In this document: positions 15,130 through 25,083 of the stretch, in pieces
Numbering within the stretch: the stretch's first letter is position 1
How the letters are laid out: each line of letters starts with the position of its first letter
Source: Actinomycetota bacterium
GTDB taxonomy: Bacteria; Actinomycetota; Acidimicrobiia; Acidimicrobiales; AC-35
Assembly (NCBI GenBank): GCA_005884125.1
Contig: VAXP01000117.1
Coordinates: 19,046-59,385, forward strand
Direction: 5' to 3'
DNA length: 40,340 bases
Program-made: the position numbers and the translations under genes
The notes under the pieces: model-generated
What the model saw: the letters and a program-made list of their open reading frames with translations, nothing else
Databases searched by the model: none
What the model was told of the DNA's origin: nothing

Positions 15130-15177
15130 CTGTCACCTTAATCTGACAGCCACACCACTGTCAACCGAATCTGACCA
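15130..15177. promoter_or_regulatory. Doubled operator over the HTH/Clp-N promoter
   Basis: On the plus strand CTGTCA-(C or A)-C-N2-AATCTGAC occurs at 15130-15147 and again at 15158-15175, exactly 28 bases apart. The first copy also closes as a dyad CTGTCA / TGACAG (15130-15135, 15144-15149). On the minus strand TTGACA (15164-15159) and TAAGGT (15140-15135), 18 bases apart, form the promoter. One repeat covers the -35 box and the other the -10 box, a layout typical of tight autorepression. Confidence 0.7.
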
Positions 15178-15211
15178 GGAATCCACCGGCCCCCGCGCCG
15201 AGGCCGTAGGT

Positions 15212-15898
15212 CTACCGCGAGCCCGGTGGCGTCGAAGACGGGTCCTCCTGGTCGGCGGGGTCCTTCCCTTCGGCGGGCTCGAAGGCGGCTCCGGCCAGAA
15301 GCACGAACAGCGTCTCGACCAAGCCCTGGTAGCGCTCGGCCCCCTCCTCGTCGGTGGCCGCGTACTGGAGAAGGCCCTGTATGGCGGCGCGCCCGATGTC
15401 GCCCATGTCCCGGGGGGGGATCCTGAGACGGATGCCCTGACCCACGATCTGGTCCTCGATGAAATGGGCCACGATCTCCCCCGTGCGCCGGTCGGCCTCG
15501 GCCAGTCGCCGGCGCGCTGCGGGGTTGCGCAGGGCGTTGAGGCGAAGCTCCAGCTCCAGAGGCATGAGCTCCAACGACAGGGTCCGTTTGAACACGGCCC
15601 CCGCGCTCTGGGCCACCCCCAGGAGGTCCTCGGAGGCGACGACCACCTCCTCGGCGAACTCAGCCAGCTGGTGGGCGATGAAGCGGTCCATGACCGCCAG
15701 GAGCAGCTCTTCCTTGCTCCCGAAGTTCGAGTAGATGGCCCCCCGGGTGAAGCCGGCCTCGGCCGCGATCTCCTCCATGGACGCGCCGGTCACGCCCTTC
15801 TTGGCGAACACCTCGGCCGCCGCCTCGACCAGCGCGTCGCGCGTCATCTGCCGGCGCCGCTCGGGCGTCAGCTTCTCGCCGGGCATGCCCCGCATCAT
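15212..15898 (-). CDS. TetR/AcrR-family transcriptional regulator
   Basis: About 228 residues from ATG 15898 (or 15895). The HTH region reads TRDALVEAAAEVFAKKGVTG, then SMEEIAAEAGFTRGAIYSNF and GSKEELL, a strong TetR signature. The C-terminal domain is helical, with ELELRLNALRNPAARRRLAEAD. The last 20 residues are acidic and Pro-rich. An open frame continues upstream of 15898, but that part is AT-rich promoter DNA. It faces a palindrome-rich intergenic region and a possible small plus-strand gene at 15951. Its target is not known. Confidence 0.88.
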   Translation of the reverse strand: MMRGMPGEKLTPERRRQMTRDALVEAAAEVFAKKGVTGASMEEIAAEAGFTRGAIYSNFGSKEELLLAVMDRFIAHQLAEFAEEVVVASEDLLGVAQSAGAVFKRTLSLELMPLELELRLNALRNPAARRRLAEADRRTGEIVAHFIEDQIVGQGIRLRIPPRDMGDIGRAAIQGLLQYAATDEEGAERYQGLVETLFVLLAGAAFEPAEGKDPADQEDPSSTPPGSR

Positions 15899-15912
15899 GA
15901 CCGAATTCACAC

Positions 15913-15977
15913 TTGACTCCAAGGGACAAGACTGTATCGTCAATGCAGTTATGTATGTCTCATACGCTACTGTACAG
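15913..15977. promoter_or_regulatory. Promoter and palindromes upstream of the TetR gene
   Basis: On the plus strand TTGACT (15913-15918), a 16-base spacer and TATCGT (15935-15940) form a promoter pointing at 15951. GTATG-TCT-CATAC (15953-15965) is a perfect 5+3+5 palindrome, and CTGTACAG (15970-15977) is a perfect 8-base palindrome. The stretch is clearly less GC-rich than its surroundings. The palindromes are candidate TetR operators. Confidence 0.5.
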
Positions 15978-16169
15978 GACGACCCCGGCGAGCAGGCCGA
16001 GGAGGTCCAGCGGTGGGTGCAGCGCCGGCTCGGCTTCGAAGCCTGGCTTCGCGGCCTCCACGCCCGGCGCCCGGGCTCGCCGCCCTCCTCCCCGCGGTCC
16101 GATCCTCCCCCCTCAGCCCGGGACGCCGACCACGCCGGCGCCCCCGCGGTGCGTGCGGTGGCCGTCTGA
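15951..16169 (+). CDS. Possible 72-residue protein of unknown function
   Basis: An ATG at 15951 lies 10 bases after the -10 box of the plus-strand promoter at 15913-15940. The reading starts MYVSYATVQDDPGEQAEEVQ and continues through RRLGFEAWLRGLHARR to a Pro/Ser-rich tail. Twenty codons in a row from GAC at 15978 end in G or C, which is strong coding bias for this genome. The middle would form an amphipathic helix. I recognise no family. It could be a real small gene divergent from TetR or the remnant of a longer one. Confidence 0.35.
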   Translation: MYVSYATVQDDPGEQAEEVQRWVQRRLGFEAWLRGLHARRPGSPPSSPRSDPPPSARDADHAGAPAVRAVAV

Positions 16170-16213
16170 GCAATTTGGCGCCGCCCAACCTCGCTTCGTA
16201 GCGTCTGTCACCG

Positions 16214-16588
16214 GTGCAACCCGCGGCGAAGCGTCGTGTTCTGGGGCTGGTCGCGGTGCAGACGGCCGACGCTGTGTTCAATGCGGTCCCCAACCAGTGG
16301 GTCAGGGACGACCTCGATCATCTCGGCTTCCCGCAGGGCCTGCGCCTGGTCCTCCCGGTGGTCAAGAGCGCCTCGGCGACAGGATTGCTGGCGGGGCTCA
16401 GACGGCCCCGACTGGGGCGGCTCACGGCTGGCGCTCTCGTGGCGTACTTCATCGCAGCGATGGGCTTCCACGCCCGGGCCAGGGACACCCTCCTGCGCTA
16501 CCTGCCGGCGGCGGGAATGCTGGCCTGGTCAGCGATGGCCTTCCGCGCCTATGGGTCGACGGAGGTCAAGGACGCCGGCGAGGGCTAG
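16214..16588 (+). CDS. DoxX-like small membrane protein
   Basis: A 124-residue protein with about four hydrophobic segments: LGLVAVQTADAVFNAV, GLRLVLPVVKSASATGLLAG, LTAGALVAYFIAAMGFHARA and LPAAGMLAWSAMAFRAYG. The order and the FHARARD loop match the DoxX-like family of small membrane proteins of uncertain function, some tied to redox stress. GTG 16214 follows TAGCGT (16199-16204) by 9 bases. It stands alone between the TetR region and a methyltransferase remnant. Confidence 0.7.
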   Translation: MQPAAKRRVLGLVAVQTADAVFNAVPNQWVRDDLDHLGFPQGLRLVLPVVKSASATGLLAGLRRPRLGRLTAGALVAYFIAAMGFHARARDTLLRYLPAAGMLAWSAMAFRAYGSTEVKDAGEG

Positions 16589-16604
16589 GCCCCGGCCCGG
16601 CGAC

Positions 16605-16775
16605 TGGACGGGCTTCTCGAAGACCGCAAACTGGTGGGTGCCGTCTGCGGTGAAGGGCTCGGTCTTCCGGCCCGCCTAGCGTTGCGCCAGGCGCAGCCTG
16701 GCCACCCGTCCCATCAGCTCCAGCTCGGACGGCCAGACGTAGCGGTACCGGGCCGAGCGGCGCACCCGTGGCCGT
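16605..16775 (-). pseudogene. C-terminal remnant of a SAM-dependent methyltransferase with in-frame stop
   Basis: On the minus strand, one frame reads RSARYRYVWPSELELMGRVA, then RLRLAQR, a TAG stop (16678-16676), and continues AGRKTEPFTADGTHQFAVFE and KP. Together this matches the C-terminal end of class I methyltransferases, where the pattern is YRYVWPSELDLMA...RWGGW..EPFTA...HVSV. The stop sits exactly where a Trp is expected, so TGG has probably become TAG. The catalytic N-terminal part is missing, and upstream sequence is the furA promoter. It is a dead fragment, possibly left behind when furA-katG arrived. Confidence 0.65.
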
Positions 16776-16810
16776 GGACCTCCACTCGGGAACTGGCATC
16801 GTGCCAGATC

Positions 16811-16839
16811 TAGACCTACTCCAGCATGGGGGCTAGGGT
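16811..16839 (+). promoter_or_regulatory. Leaderless promoter of furA-katG
   Basis: TAGACC (16811-16816), a 17-base spacer and TAGGGT (16834-16839) form a -35/-10 pair that would start transcription at about the A of the furA ATG at 16846. There is no Shine-Dalgarno. A classical AT-rich Fur box is not visible, though AGATCTAGA-type sequence overlaps the -35 region. Confidence 0.55.
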
Positions 16840-16845
16840 CCGAGC

Positions 16846-19609
<2,764 letters not shown>

Positions 19610-19624
19610 TCGACGTTCCCGGTT

Positions 19625-19655
19625 TGGTGGCCGGTTCGACCTGAACCGGCCACCA
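19625..19655 (+). terminator. Strong hairpin after katG
   Basis: TGGTGGCCGGTTC (19625-19637) and GAACCGGCCACCA (19643-19655) are perfect 13-base complements with a 5-base loop, starting 15 bases after the katG stop. No U-run follows, which is common for actinobacterial terminators. It could also protect the 3' end of the message. Confidence 0.75.
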
Positions 19656-19763
19656 GACCACCACTCGCTCGCGGCGCCGCTCGTTGGCACAGGGCGGCGC
19701 CGTCCGACCGTCCTTGAGATGCCCCCGCCTGTTACGCGGGCGGCGGCGAGCTGTCCGGTGGGA

Positions 19764-19800
19764 AGGTTTCGGGGGCCCGTGACAGGTTTCGGGCGCCCGT
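19764..19800. repeat. 17-bp direct repeat, 20-bp period
   Basis: AGGTTTCGGG-(G or C)-GCCCGT occurs at 19764-19780 and 19784-19800 with one mismatch. It lies in the 281-base gap between katG and the ABC transporter gene, about 90 bases before the latter. Near one helical turn times two, the period suits side-by-side binding of a regulator. No other function is visible. Confidence 0.5.
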
Positions 19801-19890
19801 AGCAAGGAGTCTGGTCGCCGGCAGCGAAATTGGACGGTGGACCCGTCCGCGCCCTGACTACTGTGCCGTGGACGGCTGGGGAGGCTGCCG

Positions 19891-20757
19891 GTGAGTGCCG
19901 AGCTGACGATGGACGGCGCATGCGCCGTGGCGGCGCGGGGCCTGGTCAAGGAGTACCGCCGCGGTGAGGTGGTCGAACGGGTGCTCGCCGGCGTGGACCT
20001 GGACGTCCGCAGGGGCTCCTTCGTGTCGGTCATGGGCCCGTCTGGTTCGGGCAAGTCGACGCTCCTCCATCTACTCGGAGGGCTGGACCGTCCGGACGCC
20101 GGCGAGGTCCTCCTCGACGGGTCGCCGCTGTCGTCGTTGAGCGACGAGGATCGCACCCTCCTGCGGCGGGGCAGGATCGGCATCGTGTACCAGTTCTTCA
20201 ACCTGGTACCGGTGCTTAGCGTGGACGAGAACATCGCCCTGCCGGCGGTGATCGCCGGCCGGCGCGAGCGTGCCTACCGGGGGAAACTGGACGAGATAGT
20301 CGAGCTCGTAGGCCTGGCCGACCACCGCACCAAGCGGCCGGACGAGCTCTCCGGGGGCCAGCAGCAACGGGCGGCCATCGGGCGGGCCCTGTTCGTCGAG
20401 CCGGCTGTCCTGCTGGCCGACGAGCCCACCGGCAACCTGGACTTCCGCAGCGGAGCGGACATCCTGGCCCTGTTCGTGGAGGCGCAGTGCAGCTTGGGGC
20501 AGACGATCGTGATGGTCACCCACGATCCCCGCAGCGCGGCGCACGGCGAAGAGGTGCTGCTGCTGCGGGGCGGGTCGATGGCGGGGCCCCTGGTCCTCAA
20601 CACCCGTTGCCGCGACGCGGCCCGAATCGATCGCAGCCACGAGGCCCGGTCACGGGCCGTGTTGCGGTGGCTCGAGCAGCAGGAACAGCTCGACGACGCG
20701 GCGGTGCCTCGTGACCCCGGTACGCGCGTCCAAGGTCCGGCGACCCTCAAGGTCTGA
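19891..20757 (+). CDS. ABC transporter ATP-binding protein (MacB/LolD type)
   Basis: A 288-residue nucleotide-binding subunit: Walker A GPSGSGKST, Q-loop in VYQFFNLVPVLSV, signature LSGGQQQR, Walker B VLLADEPTGNLD and H-loop MVTHDPRS. The FFNL and TGNLD patterns are typical of the MacB/LolD/FtsE group that powers FtsX-like permeases. About 60 extra C-terminal residues after the H-loop domain are unusual and rich in Arg and Gln. GTG 19891 has a GGGGAGG box 8 bases upstream, and TACTGT (19859-19864) may be its -10. The permease gene starts 6 bases after its stop. Confidence 0.93.
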   Translation: MSAELTMDGACAVAARGLVKEYRRGEVVERVLAGVDLDVRRGSFVSVMGPSGSGKSTLLHLLGGLDRPDAGEVLLDGSPLSSLSDEDRTLLRRGRIGIVYQFFNLVPVLSVDENIALPAVIAGRRERAYRGKLDEIVELVGLADHRTKRPDELSGGQQQRAAIGRALFVEPAVLLADEPTGNLDFRSGADILALFVEAQCSLGQTIVMVTHDPRSAAHGEEVLLLRGGSMAGPLVLNTRCRDAARIDRSHEARSRAVLRWLEQQEQLDDAAVPRDPGTRVQGPATLKV

Positions 20758-20763
20758 CTCCTC

Positions 20764-23292
20764 GTGCGGTCGCTCTCCACCCTGGCCTACCGGGGCCTGG
20801 TCGCACGCCGGGCCCGCTACCTGCTGACCGCGGCGGGGACCATGCTCGGAGTGGCCGCCCTCTTCGGTGTTCTGGTGACCGCAGGCGTGACATCGCGCGC
20901 CCTCAGCGACACTGTGCACGGCTGGGCCGGGCGCGCCGACGTGGTGATCGGACCAATCGGTTCCTACGACTCCGTGCTCCCGGTGGGCGTGGACACGCGG
21001 GTAGCCAGGCTGCCGGGAGTCGAGCGCACCACCAGCACCCTGGGCATACGTAGCCTCCTGCAACGCGGCCTCGCCCCCAAGGCTGATGGCATGCCGCCCG
21101 ACCTCTCGCAGGATCAGATCGTGTTCCTGCAGGGGGTGGACCTGCCGAGCTACGCGCCGCTCCATCCCTTCACGCTCGTCGATGGCCGCCAGTTCCATCC
21201 GGGTGGGCGCGAGATGGTCGTCACCCGATCGCTGGCCGGTCGCATGCACCTGCGGGTGGGCCAGATGGTTGCCATGGCCACGCCCACCGGCGCCGTCCAG
21301 ATGGCCATCGCGGGGGTAATCGGCGACACCGGGGCGGGCCAGGCGGACAACGGCGGAGTCGCCTACACGTCGCTGCCCACGGCCCGGGCCATGTACGGAA
21401 GAGCGGACGCCTACAACGGCATGGATGTGGTCCTGACCAAGGGCACCACGCCCCGGGCCTGGATCGACCAGCACCGCGCCGCCCTGGGCGACCGGGTGGC
21501 CATGCAGCCCGCCTCCCAGATAGCCGGGGGTTTCCGCACCTTCGTCGCCGCCGTGAACGCCGCCCTGGGGCTGATCTCGGTTATCGCCCTTTTCGTCGGC
21601 GCCTTCCTCATCTTCCTCACGTTCTCGCTGGCCGTGGCCGAACGCACCCGGCTCTACGGCACCCTCCGGGCCCTGGGCGCCGTTCCCCGCCAGGTCCGCA
21701 GGGTGGTGGTCGTCGAGGCCGCGCAACTGGGACTGGTCTCCTCGCTGGCCGGAATCGTGCTGGGCTACGGCCTGGCCGCGGCCGGGGTCGGGTTGGTGGG
21801 CTCGCTGCTGCGTGTGAACCTGCCGCCCTTGGGCTTTCCCGCCGGCGCGGCCGTGGTCAGCGTGTTGATCGGCACCGTCGTCAGCGTGACCGCGGCCTGG
21901 GTGCCGGCCCGGCGGGCGGCGGCGGCGAGCCCGGTTGCGGCCATGCGGGAGGGCCAGGCGGCCGACGAACGGCGCCGGCGGATCTGGCCCCGCGCCGTGG
22001 TCTTGACAGTCGGGATGGCCTGCATCTTCAGCCGGGCGCCCACGGGCGTGCGCAGCCTGGGCGCCATCCTGGTGCTCCTCGGCGCCGTGCTGCTCGTCCC
22101 CTTCCTGCTCAGCCCGCTGGCCCGCATGCTGGGTCCGCTCACCCGCCGCCTGACGCGCGGTGTGGGCGACATCGCGGTCATGCACCTGGTGAAGGAGCGA
22201 AGCCGCTCTGCCTACACGCTGGCCCTGATCATGGTCGTGCTGGCCATGATCCTGGCGGTGGGGGCGAGCAACCTGGCCATGAACCACACCCTGGACCAGG
22301 TGCTGACGCGCCAGGCCGGCAGCGACATGCAGGTGGCCGCGCCGGGCGCCTTCGACCCCGGCGTCGCCGACCAACTGGCCGCGGTCAAGGGCGTCGACCG
22401 GCTCTCCCCCGTGCGCTTCGGCCAGACCGATGTGCTGGACGGTGCCCGCAGCACGAACACATTCCTAACCGTGATCGACCCGGCCTCGTACTTCCGCGTC
22501 GCCAACTTCGACTGGGTCCAGGGCGATACCGCCAGCGCAGGCAGCGCGCTCAGCGCGGGCCACGCGGTGCTGCTGCCCGATGCGACGGCCTCGGGAATGG
22601 GTGTCAGGCGAGGCCAGCGGATCACACTTCGTACCAACCTGGGCGTGGAGCGGTTCACCGTGGCCGGCACCTACGCCCAGCTGGGCAACGGCTTCGGCGT
22701 GATCGCCAGCACCGCCGACCTGTCCCTCTTCGGCTCCGGGCGGCCCAACGCCTTCCTCGTCTCGGTCAAGGCCGGCGCCGCCCCGGACACCGTGCGCAAG
22801 GCCATCATCGACCGCATCGGCGCGCACCAGCCGCTGCTCGTGCAGACCGCGGCGATGCTCAGGGCGCAAGCCCACTCCCAGCTGCGGGGCTTCTTCTCGC
22901 TTGCCTACGCCATGCTGGTGCTGGCCGGGGCGACGGGGATGCTCGGCCTGGCCAACACCCTGGTGTTCTCCGTGCTACTGCGCACCCGGGAGATCGGCAT
23001 GCTGCGCTCCTCGGGCGCGGTCCGCAGCCAGATCCGCGGCATGGTGCTGGTCGAGGCGGCCACCTTGGCTCTGGTCGCCTTCGTGCTGGCCATCCCGCTG
23101 GGCTCGTTGCTGGCCGCCGGTCTGATCGCGGGACAGAGGGCCACCTTCGGGTTCACCGTCCACTTCACGTTCCCCTGGCGCCTGGTGATTCCCGTCGGTC
23201 TCATCGCCCTGATGATCGCCGCGGTGGCGTCGCTGTTGCCGGCCCGACGGGCCGGGCGCATCGAGGTGGTAAGCGCCCTGCGGTTCGACTGA
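20764..23292 (+). CDS. FtsX-like ABC permease, two-module type
   Basis: An 842-residue membrane protein with the duplicated FtsX/MacB layout. The first helix (YLLTAAGTMLGVAALFGVLV) precedes a large outer domain with LPGVERTTSTLGIRSLLQRG. Three helices follow near residues 265-380, then two near 415-450, and a second module begins near 480 (YTLALIMVVLAMILAVGAS) with its own outer domain (about 505-705) and three last helices. About ten helices in total suit the DUF214-like exporters of lipids, peptides or lipoproteins. GTG 20764 is used. The substrate is unknown; the ATPase gene is directly upstream. Confidence 0.88.
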   Translation: MRSLSTLAYRGLVARRARYLLTAAGTMLGVAALFGVLVTAGVTSRALSDTVHGWAGRADVVIGPIGSYDSVLPVGVDTRVARLPGVERTTSTLGIRSLLQRGLAPKADGMPPDLSQDQIVFLQGVDLPSYAPLHPFTLVDGRQFHPGGREMVVTRSLAGRMHLRVGQMVAMATPTGAVQMAIAGVIGDTGAGQADNGGVAYTSLPTARAMYGRADAYNGMDVVLTKGTTPRAWIDQHRAALGDRVAMQPASQIAGGFRTFVAAVNAALGLISVIALFVGAFLIFLTFSLAVAERTRLYGTLRALGAVPRQVRRVVVVEAAQLGLVSSLAGIVLGYGLAAAGVGLVGSLLRVNLPPLGFPAGAAVVSVLIGTVVSVTAAWVPARRAAAASPVAAMREGQAADERRRRIWPRAVVLTVGMACIFSRAPTGVRSLGAILVLLGAVLLVPFLLSPLARMLGPLTRRLTRGVGDIAVMHLVKERSRSAYTLALIMVVLAMILAVGASNLAMNHTLDQVLTRQAGSDMQVAAPGAFDPGVADQLAAVKGVDRLSPVRFGQTDVLDGARSTNTFLTVIDPASYFRVANFDWVQGDTASAGSALSAGHAVLLPDATASGMGVRRGQRITLRTNLGVERFTVAGTYAQLGNGFGVIASTADLSLFGSGRPNAFLVSVKAGAAPDTVRKAIIDRIGAHQPLLVQTAAMLRAQAHSQLRGFFSLAYAMLVLAGATGMLGLANTLVFSVLLRTREIGMLRSSGAVRSQIRGMVLVEAATLALVAFVLAIPLGSLLAAGLIAGQRATFGFTVHFTFPWRLVIPVGLIALMIAAVASLLPARRAGRIEVVSALRFD

Positions 23293-23415
23293 CGCGTCGG
23301 GGGGACTCGCCCGCAGTGCCGCTCTGCTCCGGAAACGGCACCTGGAGGGCAGGCCCGATGTGCCCTGCCTTCCGCGCCGAGATGCCACGGGGGCTCGGCA
23401 CCGTACCCTCTCGCG

Positions 23416-24105
23416 ATGACCGACTTCACGCCCCCGACCACCGAGGAGGCGCTGGCGCGCCTCACGATGCCGATGGCCGACGCGATGAGGACCCAGCGCG
23501 CCGTCCGGAGGCTCCACACCGCGCCAGTCGACGTGGACCTGGTCTACGAGCTGCTCGAACTCTCCCTGAAGGCGCCCACAAGTTCGAACAGCCAGGACTG
23601 GTCCTACGTTGTGGTCACCAGCCGTGAGCAGAAGGAGCGGCTCGCCAAGCTCTACCTGCCGCTCTTCCGGATCTTCGGTCCGATCGAGCGACGCAGGGCC
23701 GCCGGCGACGAGAAGGCCCAGCGCCAGATGGCGCCGGGCCAGTGGCAGGCCGAGCACTTCGCCGACATCCCCCTGCTCGTGGTTCCCTGCTACGAGCGGA
23801 ACCTGAAGCACCGCCCGGTCGGCCGGCCCCAGATCTCGGTCTCGTCGTTCTACGGCTCAGTCTTCCCGGCGGTGCAGAACCTCCTGCTCGCGTGTCGGGC
23901 CGTCGGCCTGGGTGCTTCGCTCCAGACGCTACCGATCTGGATCGTGCCGGTCGCTCAGCGCATGCTCGAACTACCTCGGAAGATGGTGCCCGTTTGCGTT
24001 GTCCCGATCGGCTGGGCGAAGGGGAACTACGGCCCGACGACGCGCCGCCCTATCCGTGACGTGGTTCACATCGATCGGTACGGCAACCAGCCGTACCGCA
24101 GGTGA
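23416..24105 (+). CDS. Nitroreductase-family flavoprotein
   Basis: A 229-residue FMN-dependent oxidoreductase. The FMN-phosphate motif is MRTQRAVRRLHTAPVDVD at about residues 23-40, then LKAPTSSNSQDWSYVVV, the second FMN contact. Near the end GLGASLQTLPIW and the PVCVVPIGWAKG strand complete the fold. Such enzymes reduce nitro groups, quinones or enones with NAD(P)H; the natural substrate is unclear. A TACCCT box (23404-23409) lies 6 bases before the ATG, so the mRNA is probably leaderless. It is separated from the ABC genes by 123 bases. Confidence 0.85.
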   Translation: MTDFTPPTTEEALARLTMPMADAMRTQRAVRRLHTAPVDVDLVYELLELSLKAPTSSNSQDWSYVVVTSREQKERLAKLYLPLFRIFGPIERRRAAGDEKAQRQMAPGQWQAEHFADIPLLVVPCYERNLKHRPVGRPQISVSSFYGSVFPAVQNLLLACRAVGLGASLQTLPIWIVPVAQRMLELPRKMVPVCVVPIGWAKGNYGPTTRRPIRDVVHIDRYGNQPYRR

Positions 24106-24238
24106 CGCCATCGGACGGAGCGGCCTGATCCATGCGCAAGCGGGCACCGTCTCCGCGGGGCAGCAGGCGAAGGGGCGCAGTCGACTTTGGCTTGGAGGCT
24201 GGTTGGCGATCCGACGGCGCCCGTCCAGCCCTGCCCGC

Positions 24239-24676
24239 TCAAGCGGAGAGCGTCAGCTCTGCCCGATCGCGCTCTACGAGCTCCCCCCCTGGGGCACCAA
24301 AGGACCAGACGTAGTCCAGCCTCCCGGGCGCCGGAACCGAGATCTTGATCGCGAGAGGGAAGGGCGAGGACTCGCCACCCAGGACGAACACCCCGGGCTC
24401 GCTCTCGCGAAGCACCGCCACGGTGTCGGCGTGGATATGCCCTGTGACCAGGACCGACCCGCCGCCGTGGGTCCGTCCGAGAACGGCGTGCTCGGCGTGA
24501 CCACGGACAACGTCCGGGTTGTCGGCATTGAACGACTCGTAGTCGAACGCCACGCCGGCGCCACCGGGCAGCGGCGTCACCACGATCCTGGCGGCGCTCA
24601 CCCTCCCCGAGGTCGGGTCTCGGTCCAAGCCGACGTACTCACCCGGATGCGCAACCAGATCTTCGATGATGCCCAT
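24239..24676 (-). CDS. Hypothetical protein, 145 residues, beta-rich
   Basis: Starts MGIIEDLVAHPGEYVGLDRD and ends in DRAELTLSA. Alternating segments such as ARIVVTPLPGGAGVAFDYES and GGSVLVTGHIHADTVAVL, and a final LDYVWSFGAP strand, suggest a small beta barrel or lipocalin-like fold. There are no cysteines or signal peptide. It resembles the pattern of small-molecule-binding barrels, but I do not recognise a named family. It is encoded between the nitroreductase (convergent, 133-base gap) and tRNA-Ser(GGA). Confidence 0.65.
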   Translation of the reverse strand: MGIIEDLVAHPGEYVGLDRDPTSGRVSAARIVVTPLPGGAGVAFDYESFNADNPDVVRGHAEHAVLGRTHGGGSVLVTGHIHADTVAVLRESEPGVFVLGGESSPFPLAIKISVPAPGRLDYVWSFGAPGGELVERDRAELTLSA

Positions 24677-24791
24677 GCCGGCACACTATGTCGCGACGCC
24701 CGTGTCCCGGGCCGGGCCCACCCGCGCCGGTCAGCCGATGGGAGCCCGGCGCCGGGGCGCGCCCGTGCCCGCCTTGACCTGCGGTTTTCAG

Positions 24792-24876
24792 CGGAGAGGG
24801 TGGGATTTGAACCCACGGTGAGTTTCCCCACACACGATTTCCAGTCGTGCCGATTCGGCCGCTCTCGCACCCCTCC
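24792..24876 (-). tRNA. tRNA-Ser (anticodon GGA)
   Basis: An 85-base class II tRNA. GGAGGGG (24876-24870) pairs with CCTCTCC (24799-24793) with one G-U, and the discriminator is G. The anticodon loop CTGGAAA between CACGA and TCGTG gives anticodon GGA (reads UCC and UCU). A long variable arm and the standard T-loop are present. CCA is not encoded. Both tRNA-Ser genes in the window share about 20 identical bases at each end, as expected for serine isoacceptors. Confidence 0.95.
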
Positions 24877-24916
24877 TGGGAGCCTCCGAGGCTATCGTCG
24901 GGACCGGGCCCGTCGC

Positions 24917-25033
24917 CCCGTGCGACGGCTGGGCCCTGCGCAACGGGATCCCGTGAACCGAGTCAGGGCCGGAAGGCAGCAGCTCTCAGCGGGTCCTCCC
25001 GTGTGCCGCAGTCAGCCTGGCCGTCGCACCGGG
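24917..25033 (+). ncRNA. ffs: Signal recognition particle RNA (4.5S type)
   Basis: The conserved apical domain GTCAGGGCCGGAAGGCAGCA, with its GGAA tetraloop and the AGCAG asymmetric loop, lies at 24962-24981. The outer stem pairs GTGCGACGGC (24920-24929) with GCCGTCGCAC (25020-25029), and CCC with GGG just outside. The length of about 110 bases fits the short bacterial SRP RNA without an Alu domain. It binds Ffh and guides ribosomes making membrane proteins to FtsY. It lies immediately upstream of dnaX, the classic bacterial position. End points are estimated from the stem. Confidence 0.92.
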
Positions 25034-25083
25034 TGACGGGCCCCCGCCGATAGGCTCGCCCTGGTGGCCGACGGGGCGGACGA

